From assembly GCF_014656295.1 (NCBI RefSeq), contig NZ_BNCD01000020.1, forward strand, positions 62,001 to 126,000: DNA of 64,000 bases. Reading direction: 5' to 3'. Source of the stretch: Streptomyces sulfonofaciens. Its GTDB lineage: Bacteria > Actinomycetota > Actinomycetes > Streptomycetales > Streptomycetaceae. The notes under the pieces are model-generated. The model searched no databases, was not told the DNA's origin, and saw only the letters and a program-made list of their open reading frames with translations. Shown here in pieces: positions 1 to 9,026 of this stretch; position 1 is the stretch's first letter; every line of letters starts with the position of its first letter. Made by a program: the position numbers and the translations under genes.

Positions 1-1563
1 GGCGCCGACGCGGACGGCCCTGCCGTCGACCCTTATCGGCGGGATGATCGCGTTGCGCAGGCGCACGGCGAGGTCCTGGGCGTCGGCGCGGCCGAGGCCG
101 TCGGCGAGGACGACGAACTCGTCGCCGCCGAGCCGGGCGACCGTGTCGCCGTCGCGCACGCCGTTGGTGAGGCGGCGGGCGACCTCGATGAGGACGGCGT
201 CGCCGGTGTGGTGCCCGAAGCGGTCGTTGATCGACTTGAAGCCGTCCAGGTCGCAGAAGAGCACGGCGAGGCCCTTGGTGCCGTCGTCCGCCTCGCCCTC
301 GGGGGCGACGGTGTGCACGTGGTCGTGGCCGCCCGCGAAGCCGCCGGTGCCTGCGCCGGTGCCGGCGTCGGCGGTGGCCGCCGCGGGTCCGTCGGGGCCG
401 TATCCGAGACCGAGGCCGCCCAGCGGGCCGCCGTAGGCCGCGTCGAGGGAATCGATGTCGGTGGGCGGCAGGGCCTGGGGGCGGCCGCAGAGGCGGGCGC
501 CGAGCCGGGCGCGCAGCTCGGCGGAGTTCGGCAGGCCGGTGAGGGAGTCGTGGGAGGCGCGGTGGGCGAGCTGGAGCTCGCGGCGCTTGCGCTCCTCGAT
601 GTCCTCGACGTGGGTGAGGAGGAAGCGGGGACCGTCGGCCGCGTCGGCGACGACGGAGTTGCGCAGCGAGACCCACATGTAGGTGCCGTCGCGGCGGGCC
701 AGGCGCAGTTCGGCGCGGCCGCCCTCGGCGGAGGTGCGCAGCAGGGTCCCGATGTCCTCGGGGTGCACCAGGTCGGAGAAGGAGTAGCGCCGCATCATCG
801 ACGCCGGGCGGCCCAGCAGACGGCACAGGGCGTCGTTGGCGCGCAGGATCCGGCCGTGCTGGTCGCCGCCCATCTCGGCGATGGCCATGCCGGACGGGGC
901 GTACTCGAAGGCCTGTCGGAAGGATTCCTCGCTGGCGCGCAGGGCCTGCTGCTCGCGCTCCAGGCGGACCAGGGCGCGCTGCATGTTCGCGCGCAGGCGG
1001 GCGTTGCTGATCGCGATGGCGGCCTGGAACGCGTACATCTGGAGGGCCTCGCGGCCCCAGGGACCGGGGCGGCGGCCGTTTCGCGGGCGGTCCACGGAGA
1101 TCACGCCGAGGAGTTCTCCGCCGGAGGCGCCGGGCGCGTACAGGGGCGCGAAGAGGCGGTCGGCGGGGTGCCACTCGTCCTCGAAGCGGGGTTCCGGGCC
1201 TTCCGTGAACCACTGGGGGACGTCGTCCTCGTCGAGGATCCAGCCCTCGGTGTGCGGGATGAACCGCAGGTCCCCCCATGCCTCGCCCATGGCGAGCCGG
1301 CGCTCCCAGGACAGCCGGGATCCGACGCGGCCCGTGATCAGGGCCTCGGCGGCGCTGTCACCGGCGAGGGCGGCGACGACGAGGTCGCCGTCGGGCCGCA
1401 CCAGGTTGACGCAGGCCAGCTCGTAGCCGAGACCGTCCACGACGCCGTCCGCGACGGTCTGGAGGGTGTCGGCGAGGCTGCGGGCGGTGTTCATGTCCGC
1501 CATGACCTGGTGCAACTGCCGCAGGGTCGCCAGGCGGACGTACGGCTCGGACTCCGTGTCCAT
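1..1563 (-). CDS. cdgB: GAF-PAS-GGDEF diguanylate cyclase, CdgB-type (3' end cut by window edge)
   Basis: Makes cyclic di-GMP from two GTP, the signal that keeps Streptomyces in vegetative growth through BldD. The 521 visible residues hold a GAF-like region (about 1-165), a PAS/PAC region (about 190-310) and a GGDEF domain. The GGDEF motif is intact at 479-483, with an RxxD inhibitory site five residues before it (VRDGDTVARL) and the substrate motif LFCDLDGFKSIND. A Gly/Ala/Asp-rich stretch of about 60 residues is inserted inside the GGDEF domain, between the LTGLPN helix and LFCDLDGF. The ATG at 1563 follows a good GGGGAGGG. The C-terminus lies outside the window. The identity as the SCO4281 (cdgB) orthologue rests on domain order and neighbours. 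Confidence 0.88.
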   Translation of the reverse strand, partial: MDTESEPYVRLATLRQLHQVMADMNTARSLADTLQTVADGVVDGLGYELACVNLVRPDGDLVVAALAGDSAAEALITGRVGSRLSWERRLAMGEAWGDLRFIPHTEGWILDEDDVPQWFTEGPEPRFEDEWHPADRLFAPLYAPGASGGELLGVISVDRPRNGRRPGPWGREALQMYAFQAAIAISNARLRANMQRALVRLEREQQALRASEESFRQAFEYAPSGMAIAEMGGDQHGRILRANDALCRLLGRPASMMRRYSFSDLVHPEDIGTLLRTSAEGGRAELRLARRDGTYMWVSLRNSVVADAADGPRFLLTHVEDIEERKRRELQLAHRASHDSLTGLPNSAELRARLGARLCGRPQALPPTDIDSLDAAYGGPLGGLGLGYGPDGPAAATADAGTGAGTGGFAGGHDHVHTVAPEGEADDGTKGLAVLFCDLDGFKSINDRFGHHTGDAVLIEVARRLTNGVRDGDTVARLGGDEFVVLADGLGRADAQDLAVRLRNAIIPPIRVDGRAVRVGA

Positions 1564-1601
1564 GCTCGCCCTCCCCGAGACTCTCGTCAGCAACTCCGGA
1601 T

Positions 1602-1627
1602 ATGTCAGCTATGTCAGCAATGTCAGC
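1602..1627. repeat. Triple ATGTCAGC direct repeat upstream of cdgB
   Basis: ATGTCAGC occurs three times, at 1602, 1611 and 1620, spaced 9 nt, in the 5' leader region of the minus-strand cyclase gene. No function is known; it could be a regulator site or slippage. Confidence 0.5.
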
Positions 1628-1751
1628 GTGTCGTCATCGGCGTACGTTCGACCGTGTGTCCGGTGTGTCCGGCGTGCGTATCGCACCGTCTCCGTCACTG
1701 AATCACAGCGAGCTGCCCACTCGGTACACAGGGTCAACAAAATATGGCTCG

Positions 1752-1767
1752 TGTGACTCAAGTCACA
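1752..1767. promoter_or_regulatory. Perfect palindrome TGTGACTCAAGTCACA, candidate BldD box of cdgB
   Basis: Seven-base arms TGTGACT and AGTCACA flank a CA spacer, about 190 bp before the cdgB start. BldD boxes are inverted repeats of the AGTGA/TCACT type, and cdgB is a known BldD target in S. coelicolor. The site fits that pattern but is only a sequence match. Confidence 0.5.
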
Positions 1768-1830
1768 GTAGGTTCTGAACCTTTGACGACGTTGTCTGCG
1801 GTTGCGGCGTGCGTTTCCTGAACGCAAATC

Positions 1831-1859
1831 GGGGCCGCCCGGAGAAGTCCGGCGGCCCC
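1831..1859. terminator. GC-rich hairpin between flavin reductase and cdgB
   Basis: GGGGCCGCC at 1831-1839 pairs with GGCGGCCCC at 1851-1859, extended by CGGA/TCCG. On the minus strand it is followed by GATTTGCG. It probably ends the flavin reductase transcript before the cdgB promoter. Confidence 0.55.
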
Positions 1860-2060
1860 CATTATGGGTGCGCCGGGCCGGGGAGCGGGCTCGGGTGGCG
1901 CCTTGCGCGATCGGGACGCGGCAGGGGACGGCGGGCACGCCATGGCGGAGCGGGCCCCGCCGGGAGGCAGCCACGCGCGCGCAGGGCCGATCGGGACGGG
2001 GCGCGGGGGCGTGGGGAGAGGGTCGGGAGAGGGCGCCGGGTGGGGCCGGGGAGGGCCGCC

Positions 2061-2113
2061 GGGTGGGTCCGGCGGGGGTTGCGGAGAAGCCGGCGGGTGG
2101 GTCCGGCGGGGGT
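2061..2113. repeat. Two 19-bp direct repeats in the cdgB/flavin reductase spacer
   Basis: The 19-bp unit that starts GGGTGGGTCCGG occurs at 2061-2079 and 2095-2113. The rest of 1860-2157 is purine-rich and shows no gene. Confidence 0.55.
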
Positions 2114-2157
2114 GCGCGGCAGGACGCCGGGGCGGGCCGGGGGCAGGGCGCCGGGGG

Positions 2158-2739
2158 CTACTTCAGGTGGCGGTAGCGGCCGCGGAAGTAGGCGAGGGGG
2201 GTGCCCTCGGGACGGGGGAGGGCCGTGGCGAGGACGAGCCCGATCACCAGGGTGTGGTCCCCGGCGGTGACCCGCTGCCGGGTCCGGCATTCGAGGGTGG
2301 CCAGCGCCCCGTCCACCAGCGGAGCACCGGAGAACTCCCCGCGCGTGTGCGCCACGTCCTGGAACAGCAGCCGGTCGCTGAGCCGCCCCCGCATCGCGAA
2401 GCGCCCCGCGATCTGCCGCTGGCCCTCCGCCAGCAGGGAGACGGCCCACAGCGGCTGCTCCGCCAGCAGATCGTCCATGCGGGAGCCGTTGCGCACGCTG
2501 ACGAGGACGAGGGGCGGTTCGAGCGAGACGGACATGAAGGAGGTCGCCGTCATCCCGGCGTCCTCGCCGCCCGGGCCGTCCGGGTCCAGTGCGGGCTCCT
2601 GCGCGGTGACCAGCGCCACGCCACCGGCCAGCCGGGACATGACGGCACGGAACTCGTCGTCGCTCACCCCCTCAGCATGCCCGTCCGGGCGTGGGGAGTG
2701 CGGTTCCGGGTGCTGTGGGACGGCGAAGGCGTTGGACAC
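2158..2739 (-). CDS. Flavin reductase family protein (FMN-binding split barrel)
   Basis: A 193-residue protein of the flavin reductase/DIM6-NTAB fold, which uses NAD(P)H to reduce FMN or FAD for a partner monooxygenase. Visible marks are an N-terminal helix (DDEFRAVMSRLAGGVALVTA), the flavin-site segment GMTATSFMSVSLEPPLVLVSV, GRFAMRG, and the C-terminal YFRGRYRHL. The first 25 residues are Pro/His-rich and belong to no domain. No monooxygenase lies beside it, so the partner is unknown. It is monocistronic, transcribed towards cdgB, with a hairpin 300 bp downstream. Confidence 0.85.
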   Translation of the reverse strand: MSNAFAVPQHPEPHSPRPDGHAEGVSDDEFRAVMSRLAGGVALVTAQEPALDPDGPGGEDAGMTATSFMSVSLEPPLVLVSVRNGSRMDDLLAEQPLWAVSLLAEGQRQIAGRFAMRGRLSDRLLFQDVAHTRGEFSGAPLVDGALATLECRTRQRVTAGDHTLVIGLVLATALPRPEGTPLAYFRGRYRHLK

Positions 2740-2870
2740 GCCGTAACGCTAACCATCCGCACCGCACCGGCGCATCAGCCCCGCCCCGTCCCCAAGGCCT
2801 AGGTCCAGCGCCCGACACCCGCACCGGGTCCGGGTGCCGCGCGCTCGTTCCCGCGGGCGAGACTGCCCCG

Positions 2871-2935
2871 CGAACCGGACAACCCCGCGGACCAGACAAC
2901 CCGCGAACCAGACAACCCCGCGAACCGGAAGGTCC
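2871..2935. repeat. Imperfect tandem repeat of about 18 bp
   Basis: Four variants of CGCGAACCGGACAACCC run back to back in the spacer after the ArfB-like gene, just beyond its stop codon. Confidence 0.65.
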
Positions 2936-2964
2936 TTCGGGCGCGCGCGGCGGCAGGGCGCGGA

Positions 2965-3390
2965 TCACTCCCAGCGGTTCGAGCGGCCGCGCTTGGTGTC
3001 CCCCCGCCGCTTCTTCTCCACCAGCCGCCGCTCGTTGATCCCCCGGGGCACCCGGGTGGCGCGCCGCGCCCGCGGCGGTGGTGCCGTGGCCTCCGCCAGC
3101 AGCGCGGCCAACCGCACGGCGGCCGCCTCGCGGTTGCGCCACTGGGAGCGGTGCTCGGAGGCCCGTACGGCCACCACCCCGTCGACGAGCCGCCCGGCGA
3201 GGCGCGCGAGCGCGCGGTCGCGCCACACCGGCGGCAACGACTCCGTGCGCGCGAGGTCGAACCGCAGCTCCACCTGTGAGTCCGAGGTGTTGACATGCTG
3301 CCCGCCGGGCCCCGACGACCTGGAGAAACGCCACATGAGCTCGGCCTCTGGCAGCGAGACGGAGCCACGGATGACATAGGGACCGGCCAT
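2965..3390 (-). CDS. arfB: ArfB/YaeJ-like peptidyl-tRNA hydrolase
   Basis: A 141-residue stand-alone class I release-factor catalytic domain. It frees peptides from peptidyl-tRNA on ribosomes stalled without a stop codon. The catalytic GGQ sits at 29-31 within RSSGPGGQHVN, and the long C-terminal basic tail (NERRLVEKKRRGDTKRGRSN) matches the part of ArfB that enters the empty mRNA channel. The start is placed at the ATG at 3390 (MAGPYVIRG), as in other actinobacterial members; an in-frame GTG at 3426 would add 12 residues with no conserved content. Confidence 0.9.
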   Translation of the reverse strand: MAGPYVIRGSVSLPEAELMWRFSRSSGPGGQHVNTSDSQVELRFDLARTESLPPVWRDRALARLAGRLVDGVVAVRASEHRSQWRNREAAAVRLAALLAEATAPPPRARRATRVPRGINERRLVEKKRRGDTKRGRSNRWE

Positions 3391-3867
3391 ACCGCCATCG
3401 TCCCTCGTCACCACCCGCCCCGTCACCCGCTTTTCCCCACCCCGCTCCGCCGTCCGCCCCTCCCGCCCCGTCCCGTCGGCCGCCGTTCCCGCCCCGTCCT
3501 CCCGCGGACCCCGAGGCCGGGTGCGGCACCCCGCGCACCGTCGCGCTCCCCGTCACTCTCCCCAGGCCCGCTTCCCAGGCCCGCTTCCCAGGCGCGACGA
3601 TCCGCGTCCGCGGCCCACCCGCCACCACCCCGCGCCATCACTTCTCGAAGGCATGTTCGTGAGGAAAAAGCCTTGGCAAAGAAAGTAAAGAAGTAGGGAA
3701 CCCCATGGCGGTCGGTCGGCGTTCCTAGGGGTGACGGTAGCTTCGTCGGCGGCGTGGGCCCCGCGCAGCGACACGCAGCGGCACACCGTGCCGCACACCG
3801 CCGCGCACCCGTGCACGAGGGCCACCCGCGCCGACCGAACTCATCTCGATGGAAGGGACTTCCCGAA
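3391..3867. other. Spacer before terD, with an A-rich island
   Basis: No gene is recognised in this 477-bp spacer. The first half is C-rich and has a doubled CCCAGGCCCGCTTCC unit near 3565-3590. Around 3659-3698 an A-rich island (AAAAAGCCTTGGCAAAG) stands out from the GC background. It contains only an 11-codon ATG reading frame, ending KPWQRK, and may be a promoter or leader for terD. Confidence 0.5.
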
Positions 3868-4443
3868 ATGGCTGTAAGCCTGTCCAAGGGCGGCAACGTC
3901 TCGCTCACCAAGGAGGCACCGGGCCTGACCGCCGTCACGGTGGGCCTCGGCTGGGACGTCCGCACCACCACCGGCACCGACTTCGACCTGGACGCCTCCG
4001 CCATCGCGGTGAACGGCCAGGGCAAGGTCCACTCCGACAGTCACTTCGTCTTCTTCAACAACAAGCAGACGCCCGACCAGACCATCGTCCACACCGGCGA
4101 CAACCGCACCGGCGAAGGCGCGGGCGACGACGAGGCGATCAACGTCAACCTCTCCGGCCTGCCCGCCGACATCGACAGGGTCGTCTTCCCGGTCTCCATC
4201 TACGACGCCGAGAACCGCAGCCAGAACTTCGGCCAGGTCCGCAACGCCTACATCCGCATCGTGAACCAGGCCGGCGGCGCCGAGATCGCCCGCTACGACC
4301 TGAGCGAGGACGCCGCCACCGAGACCGCCATGGTCTTCGGCGAGCTCTACAGGAACGGCGCGGAGTGGAAGTTCCGCGCGGTGGGCCAGGGATACGCCTC
4401 GGGCCTGGTCGGCATCGCCCAGGACTTCGGCGTCAACGTCTGA
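3868..4443 (+). CDS. terD: TerD-family tellurium resistance / stress protein
   Basis: A 191-residue calcium-binding TerD-domain protein, the usual family length. It begins with the canonical MAVSLSKGGNVSLTKEAPGL and carries the acidic segments TGTDFDLDASA and TGDNRTGEGAGDDE that supply Ca2+ ligands, followed by FPVSIYDA and FRAVGQGY. TerD proteins are linked to tellurite, phage and general stress resistance and to differentiation in Streptomyces; the molecular activity is not settled. The ATG at 3868 is chosen over upstream starts because homologues begin there and GAAGGGA precedes it. It stands alone here, away from other ter genes. Confidence 0.93.
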   Translation: MAVSLSKGGNVSLTKEAPGLTAVTVGLGWDVRTTTGTDFDLDASAIAVNGQGKVHSDSHFVFFNNKQTPDQTIVHTGDNRTGEGAGDDEAINVNLSGLPADIDRVVFPVSIYDAENRSQNFGQVRNAYIRIVNQAGGAEIARYDLSEDAATETAMVFGELYRNGAEWKFRAVGQGYASGLVGIAQDFGVNV

Positions 4444-5216
4444 CGACCGCCGGCACAGGGATGTTCGGCCGACGACCACGGGCACTGGGGTTCCGTCCGA
4501 CGGCCGTCGGGCCAGGAGCCTCCGCCCGACGGTCGCCGTGGCAGGAGTCCTCGCCTGACGGCCGCCGACGCAGGAGCCTCCGACAGACGGCCGCCGTGGC
4601 AGGATTCCTCGCCTGACGGCCCGACAGCCGTCTGCGTGCCGCGGCCGCGTCCGCGACCGCGGGAGGCAAGCGCGGCTCCGGGACGCGGCACCGGGCGCCC
4701 GCGAGTACCAGGAGCGGCGGTGCCACCGTGCCCTCGGCACACCGGTACCGCCGCCCCGGCATACGGTCCGGTGGGTCCGCGCGGGCCGACGGGGAGGCGG
4801 GGAGACGGCACCACCGGCGTCAGCCGCCCGCCGTCCGGGGTCCGCCACTCCCGCGTTCCGCCGTCCGCGGTCCACCACCCCCGCGGTCCGCCACCCGTGG
4901 CCTGCGGCCCGCGGCCGTAGCCGGCCCCAGCCGTCCACCCACCCGCCCGTCCGCCCGTCCGCCCGTCAAACGGCCCACCCGAGCCGGGCGCACGTCCAGC
5001 AGGGGCGCCTTCCGCAAAGCCCGTCTTTCGCAAAGCTCCTGCCCCGGAGTCGGCCCCAAGGGCGCCGCGGCCCGGGAGCACCGCGGGCGCGCGTCCACCG
5101 CGCCCGCCCGCTCGATGCTCCGTCGCGCCCGCCCGCTCGACGCTCCATGCCCGCGGCGCAGCGGCCTCCACCAGCGCGCGTGCGCAACCCCGTGCGCCCC
5201 ATGACACCATCCCCCC
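4444..5216. repeat. 773-bp repeat-filled spacer
   Basis: No gene is seen. From about 4490 to 4620 an imperfect unit of about 30 bp (core GACGGCCGCCG then CAGGAGCCTC) is repeated four times, each containing a short self-complementary ACGGCCGT-type core. Further on are CCGTCCGC/CCACC runs (4830-4980) and a doubled CGCCCGCCCGCTCGA unit at 5103-5147. Reading frames across it are shadows of the repeats. Confidence 0.6.
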
Positions 5217-5714
5217 GTGCTCGACATCGGCTACGCCCTCTCCACTCGTTTTCCCGACCCCCCGGGGACCGACTACCGCGCCGCGGACGTACGCGCGCTG
5301 CGGTACGACCTGTTCTGCGGTGATGTGTACCTGGCGGACACCAAGGCGGACCGCGAACTGTCCACAGCCTGGGGATGGGTGCCCGTGCTGGACTTCGCCT
5401 GGGCGCTGTGCGACATCGCCGAGCAGCTCGACCGCGATCCGCGCGGCAGCCGGGCCCCGGGCCCCTACCCGGCCGAGCTGGACTTCACTGAGTCCACGGA
5501 CCGGCTGCGCTTCGCGCGGCGCTTCGGCTGGGTGAGCATCGAGGCCGACTGGGCGCCCGAGGAGGCACCCCCGCTCACCTTCGCGCACGCCGAACTGCGC
5601 CGGGAATCCCGCGACTTCCTGCACGATCTGCTCGCCGACCTCATCGACATGCACGAGGACCTGGGCGAGAACCCGGCTGTCTGGCAACTCCAGGCCCGTT
5701 TCCCACGGGTGTGA
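5217..5714 (+). CDS. Hypothetical acidic protein, 165 aa
   Basis: An unrecognised soluble protein, rich in Asp/Glu and Trp/Tyr (AWGWVPVLDFAWALCDIAEQL, RFGWVSIEADWAPEE). Strong third-position GC bias supports coding. The GTG at 5217 has no Shine-Dalgarno; CACCAT ends 6 nt before it, which suggests a leaderless mRNA. No signal peptide or membrane segment is seen. Function unknown; it looks like a small conserved Streptomyces protein. Confidence 0.75.
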   Translation: MLDIGYALSTRFPDPPGTDYRAADVRALRYDLFCGDVYLADTKADRELSTAWGWVPVLDFAWALCDIAEQLDRDPRGSRAPGPYPAELDFTESTDRLRFARRFGWVSIEADWAPEEAPPLTFAHAELRRESRDFLHDLLADLIDMHEDLGENPAVWQLQARFPRV

Positions 5715-5787
5715 GGGCCGGGCGCCGCGGGGCGCCGCGACCGACGACCCGACGACCCGACGAGCCGACGACCCGGCCACCTGCGCC

Positions 5788-7434
5788 TCACAAGTCCCCG
5801 GCGCCACCGGGGGCGTCGGGGCCCCCGGCGGTGCCGGTGCCCCGGGCACGTTCCCGCCGCTCCGGCAGCGCGCTCATGGACAGATCGATCCTGACCTCCT
5901 CGCTGTCCAGGACCGACTGCAACCGGTGCAGCACCGCGTCGTCGATGCTGCGCCGGTCCCGCAGCCGGACCAGGGCCCGGCGCTCGACGGCGACCAGGGC
6001 GCGGCGCAGTTCCAGCTCGGCCCGTACGTCGCGGCCGGCGACGGTGCCCGTGTCCTGGTCCCGGGCGGCGTACTGGCGCAGCTCGCGGCGGACGGCGTCG
6101 GCACTGTGCGGCGGGGTGCCGAGGAGGTCGGCGTGGTGCGGCAGCGCCTCCAGTGCGGCGGTGGCGATCTGCCGGTGGGCGCGGCGTTCCTCCGCGCGTT
6201 CGCCGGGGTCGTCGCGCAGGCCCGCCCAGCGGACCACCGCGGGCATCGTGGCGCCCTGGAGGACCAGGGTGACGAGGATGACGGCGACGGCGGTGAAGAC
6301 CACCAGGCCGTGTCCTGCGAGCGGTCCGCCGTCGTCCTTGGTGGTGGGCACCGCCAGCGCGGCCGCCAGCGAGACGGCGCCGCGCACCCCGCTCCAGGCG
6401 AGGGGGAACCTGCGCCGCGCGCCGTAGCGCAGCGTGCGCTGGACCGGGCGGCGGTCCAGGGCGCGGATGAGGTAGGGCACCGAGTACAACCAGATCAGCC
6501 TGGTGGCGATCACCACCGCGCTGACCACGGCGGCGGTGGTGATCCGGTGGCCGAGCGTGCCGGCGCCGGACGCGGTCACCAGGGCGGGCGTCTGGATGCC
6601 GACCAGCACGAACAGCGCACTGTTGAGGATGAACGTGCTCACCTCCCAGAAGCCGGTGGTCTGCACGCGGATGCCCGCGCTGCCCAGCCGTGGTCCCGCC
6701 TGGCTGATCACCAGCCCGCAGGTGACCACCGCGAGGACGCCCGAGGCGCCGGCGGCCTGCGCGGGCAGGTAGGTGGCGAACGGGGTGAGCACGCCGAGCG
6801 TGCTCACCACGGCGCGGTCCCGCATCCGGACGCGCAGGGCCACCGCCGCGGCGGCGCAGACGGCACCGATCGCGATGCCGCCGCCGTAGGCGAGCAGCAG
6901 GCGCAGCGTGACGCCGTGCCAGGTGAAGACCCGCCCCTCGGCGGCGACACCGACGAGCACGGCGTAGAGGGCGAGCGCGGTGCCGTCGTTGATCAGGCTC
7001 TCCGTGTGCAGGACGGTCCGGATCCGGCGGGGCAGGCCACGGGCGACGGCGGCCACGGCGGTGGCGTCCGTGGGGGCGACCACGGCGCCCAGCACGAAGG
7101 CGAGTGACCAGGACAGGCCGAGTGCATGGCCCACGGCGGCGACGGCGGTGGCGGTGGCCAGCACCAGGCCGGTGGCCAGCAGGACGATGCCGCGGACGTT
7201 CCTGCGCACCTCGCGGAGCGAGGTGCCGAGGGACTCCCAGTAGAGGAGGGGCGGGAGGAAGAGCAGCAGGACGACGTCGGGCGGAAGGCGGAACCCGTGG
7301 AAGTCCGGAGTGAGTCCGACAAGGCAGCCGCCCGCGACCAGGGTGACGGGTTCGTTCCAGTTCAGGCGGCGGGCGAGCCAGGTCAGGGCGAGGACGGCCG
7401 CGAGGATCACGACGGTGACTTCCAGGCCCCGCAC
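5788..7434 (-). CDS. Na+/H+ antiporter, CPA1 family
   Basis: A 548-residue monovalent cation/proton antiporter with about 12 membrane segments. Family marks are LLLFLPPLLYWES, the ion-site region VVAPTDATAV, LINDGTALALY, and GVRGAVSLAAALAVP. After the membrane domain comes a soluble helical tail of about 150 residues rich in Arg/Glu. The start is the GTG at 7434 (VRGLEVTVVILA), preceded by GGAGGG; the upstream in-frame stretch is repeat-derived. It exports Na+ or K+ in exchange for protons for pH and salt control. Confidence 0.88.
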   Translation of the reverse strand: MRGLEVTVVILAAVLALTWLARRLNWNEPVTLVAGGCLVGLTPDFHGFRLPPDVVLLLFLPPLLYWESLGTSLREVRRNVRGIVLLATGLVLATATAVAAVGHALGLSWSLAFVLGAVVAPTDATAVAAVARGLPRRIRTVLHTESLINDGTALALYAVLVGVAAEGRVFTWHGVTLRLLLAYGGGIAIGAVCAAAAVALRVRMRDRAVVSTLGVLTPFATYLPAQAAGASGVLAVVTCGLVISQAGPRLGSAGIRVQTTGFWEVSTFILNSALFVLVGIQTPALVTASGAGTLGHRITTAAVVSAVVIATRLIWLYSVPYLIRALDRRPVQRTLRYGARRRFPLAWSGVRGAVSLAAALAVPTTKDDGGPLAGHGLVVFTAVAVILVTLVLQGATMPAVVRWAGLRDDPGERAEERRAHRQIATAALEALPHHADLLGTPPHSADAVRRELRQYAARDQDTGTVAGRDVRAELELRRALVAVERRALVRLRDRRSIDDAVLHRLQSVLDSEEVRIDLSMSALPERRERARGTGTAGGPDAPGGAGDL

Positions 7435-7953
7435 AACCGCTGCCCTCCACGGATCCGTACGCCCGCTCCCTGCCGTCTGCCGGCCCGCGGTGCCGGTCGG
7501 CTTCTGGACGGACACCGGGCAGCCGCCGGGACGTCCGGCGAATGTCCGGCGAACGTCCGGCGAATGTCCGGCGCGTCCGGATCGCACGCCCGGGCCCCGG
7601 CCCCGTGGACCCGCCGGGGGCCGCCGCGGTGGCCGCCCGTCCCCGTGGCCGCCCGGTCCCGCGGGCCGCCGGTTCGGTGGTGGCCGGCGGCCGGGGCAGT
7701 CGGTCCGCAGGGTAGCCCGACAGGGCGGGACCCGGTCCCGTCCCATACTGGACAGCCGCCCCGGCGAGCAGCGCGACGGCACGCCGGACGAACCGTCGAC
7801 GGGCGGACGGACACGGACGACGGAAGGCCGGACGAGGACTACGGACGACCGAACGAGGACGACGGACGGCCGAACGAGGACGGCCGACGACCGAACGAGG
7901 ACGACGGACGGCCGAACGAAAACGACGGAAGGGACCCGTTCGGGCGAGTGCGG
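7435..7953. repeat. Spacer with two families of short repeats
   Basis: No gene is seen. CGAATGTCCGG and its variants occur about four times at 7537-7578. A unit close to GAACGAGGACGACGGACGGCC is repeated about six times from 7800 to 7935, just after the stop of the pentapeptide-repeat gene. Confidence 0.6.
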
Positions 7954-8622
7954 TTAGCCCTCCACCACCCGCACCCCCATCTGGGCCGCGAACACCGGTG
8001 CGAGGTCCAGGAGCTGGCCGGGGCTGATCACCGCGCCGGACATGCGGTCCACACCGCGGGCGACGTCGAGGACCGCGGTGCCGCGCAGGTCGACGTCCGC
8101 CAGCGTGGCACCGCTGAAGTCGACGCCCTTGAGCGTGCAGTCCGGGAACTCCACGCGCTCCAGGCGTGCTCCGCCGAAGTCCGGCTCGACCAGCACACAG
8201 CCCTCGAAGACCACGTCCTTCAGCCGGGCGGCACGGAAATTGGGGTAGTCGATCTTCCCACCGCGTATCACCACCCGCTCCAGCACCGCGCCGTGCACCT
8301 GTGTCCCGCCCAGACGGGCGTCGACCACCTCCACGTCGCGCAGGGTGGCCTCGGCCAGTCGGGTGCCGACGCCCCTCGGCGCGGTGAGCAGGCAGTCCAG
8401 CAGGCGGGAGCGGGTGAGCCGCAGCTCGTCCAGTGCGCAGTCCGCCAGCGTGCAGTCCATGAAGCGCGCGCCGCCCGCGTCCTGGCCGGACAGGTCGAGA
8501 CCCTCGAAGCGGGCGCCGTCGTAGTCCCCGTCCGGCTCCAGGGCGCCGCCCCGCCAGGGGGCGAGCGGCGGCAGCCGCACGTCCGGCCGCCGCGCCCGCC
8601 GCACCTTCGCCGTCTTCGCCAT
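7954..8622 (-). CDS. Pentapeptide-repeat protein
   Basis: A 222-residue protein built from A(D/N)LXX-type five-residue repeats that form a right-handed quadrilateral beta-helix, for example FEGLDLSGQDAGGARF, LKDVVFEGCVLVEPDFGGA and LKGVDFSGATLADVDLRG. Some family members mimic DNA and protect DNA gyrase; others have no known role, and nothing here decides. A basic N-terminus (MAKTAKVRRARRPD) precedes the repeats. The ATG at 8622 is preferred to longer in-frame starts, which read through low-complexity DNA. Confidence 0.85.
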   Translation of the reverse strand: MAKTAKVRRARRPDVRLPPLAPWRGGALEPDGDYDGARFEGLDLSGQDAGGARFMDCTLADCALDELRLTRSRLLDCLLTAPRGVGTRLAEATLRDVEVVDARLGGTQVHGAVLERVVIRGGKIDYPNFRAARLKDVVFEGCVLVEPDFGGARLERVEFPDCTLKGVDFSGATLADVDLRGTAVLDVARGVDRMSGAVISPGQLLDLAPVFAAQMGVRVVEG

Positions 8623-9026
8623 ACCGCCGACTCCCTCGCTCCCGCGGCTTCCCCGCCGCCTCCGCCACGCCACCGGGCCCGACGCCCGGCCCGAAGCGCG
8701 GGTCCCGACCGCACCCCGACCGCACGCGGGCAAGCAACCGTGTCCGACCGCAGGCCCGCGGCCCGTCCCATGCTGCCCGGCGCCTCTGACAATCCGCCCG
8801 GCCCACCGTCCTCCCTGCCGCACGGCGCCCCGCACGAGCCCGTCCGACCTCCCCGGGCCCCGGCTTCAGCTCCGGCTGCGGCCCGGCTCAGGCTCAGGCC
8901 CGGCTCCAGCTCAGGCTCAGGACCCGGCTGCGGCTCCAGCTCCGGACCCGGTCCCGCAGGCCCGCCCACCCGGGTCCGGAAGGGCGCCCGGATGCGGCCC
9001 CCCGGCATCCGTGTTCTGCTGGCCGT
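8623..9026. repeat. Divergent spacer with GGCTC-type repeats
   Basis: This lies between the pentapeptide-repeat gene and the MFS gene. From 8865 to 8960 it carries degenerate GGCTCAGGCTCAGGCCC/GGCTCCAGCTC repeats. No gene is supported. Confidence 0.55.

Noticed and set aside
3676..3696. Tiny frame LAKKVKK before terD
   Set aside because: Seven codons with a TTG start and no ribosome site; more likely part of an A-rich promoter.
5465..8806. A 1113-codon open frame on the minus strand
   Set aside because: It overlaps the antiporter and pentapeptide-repeat genes in another frame, is very rich in Arg/Gly/Pro, and has no domain; it is a high-GC shadow.
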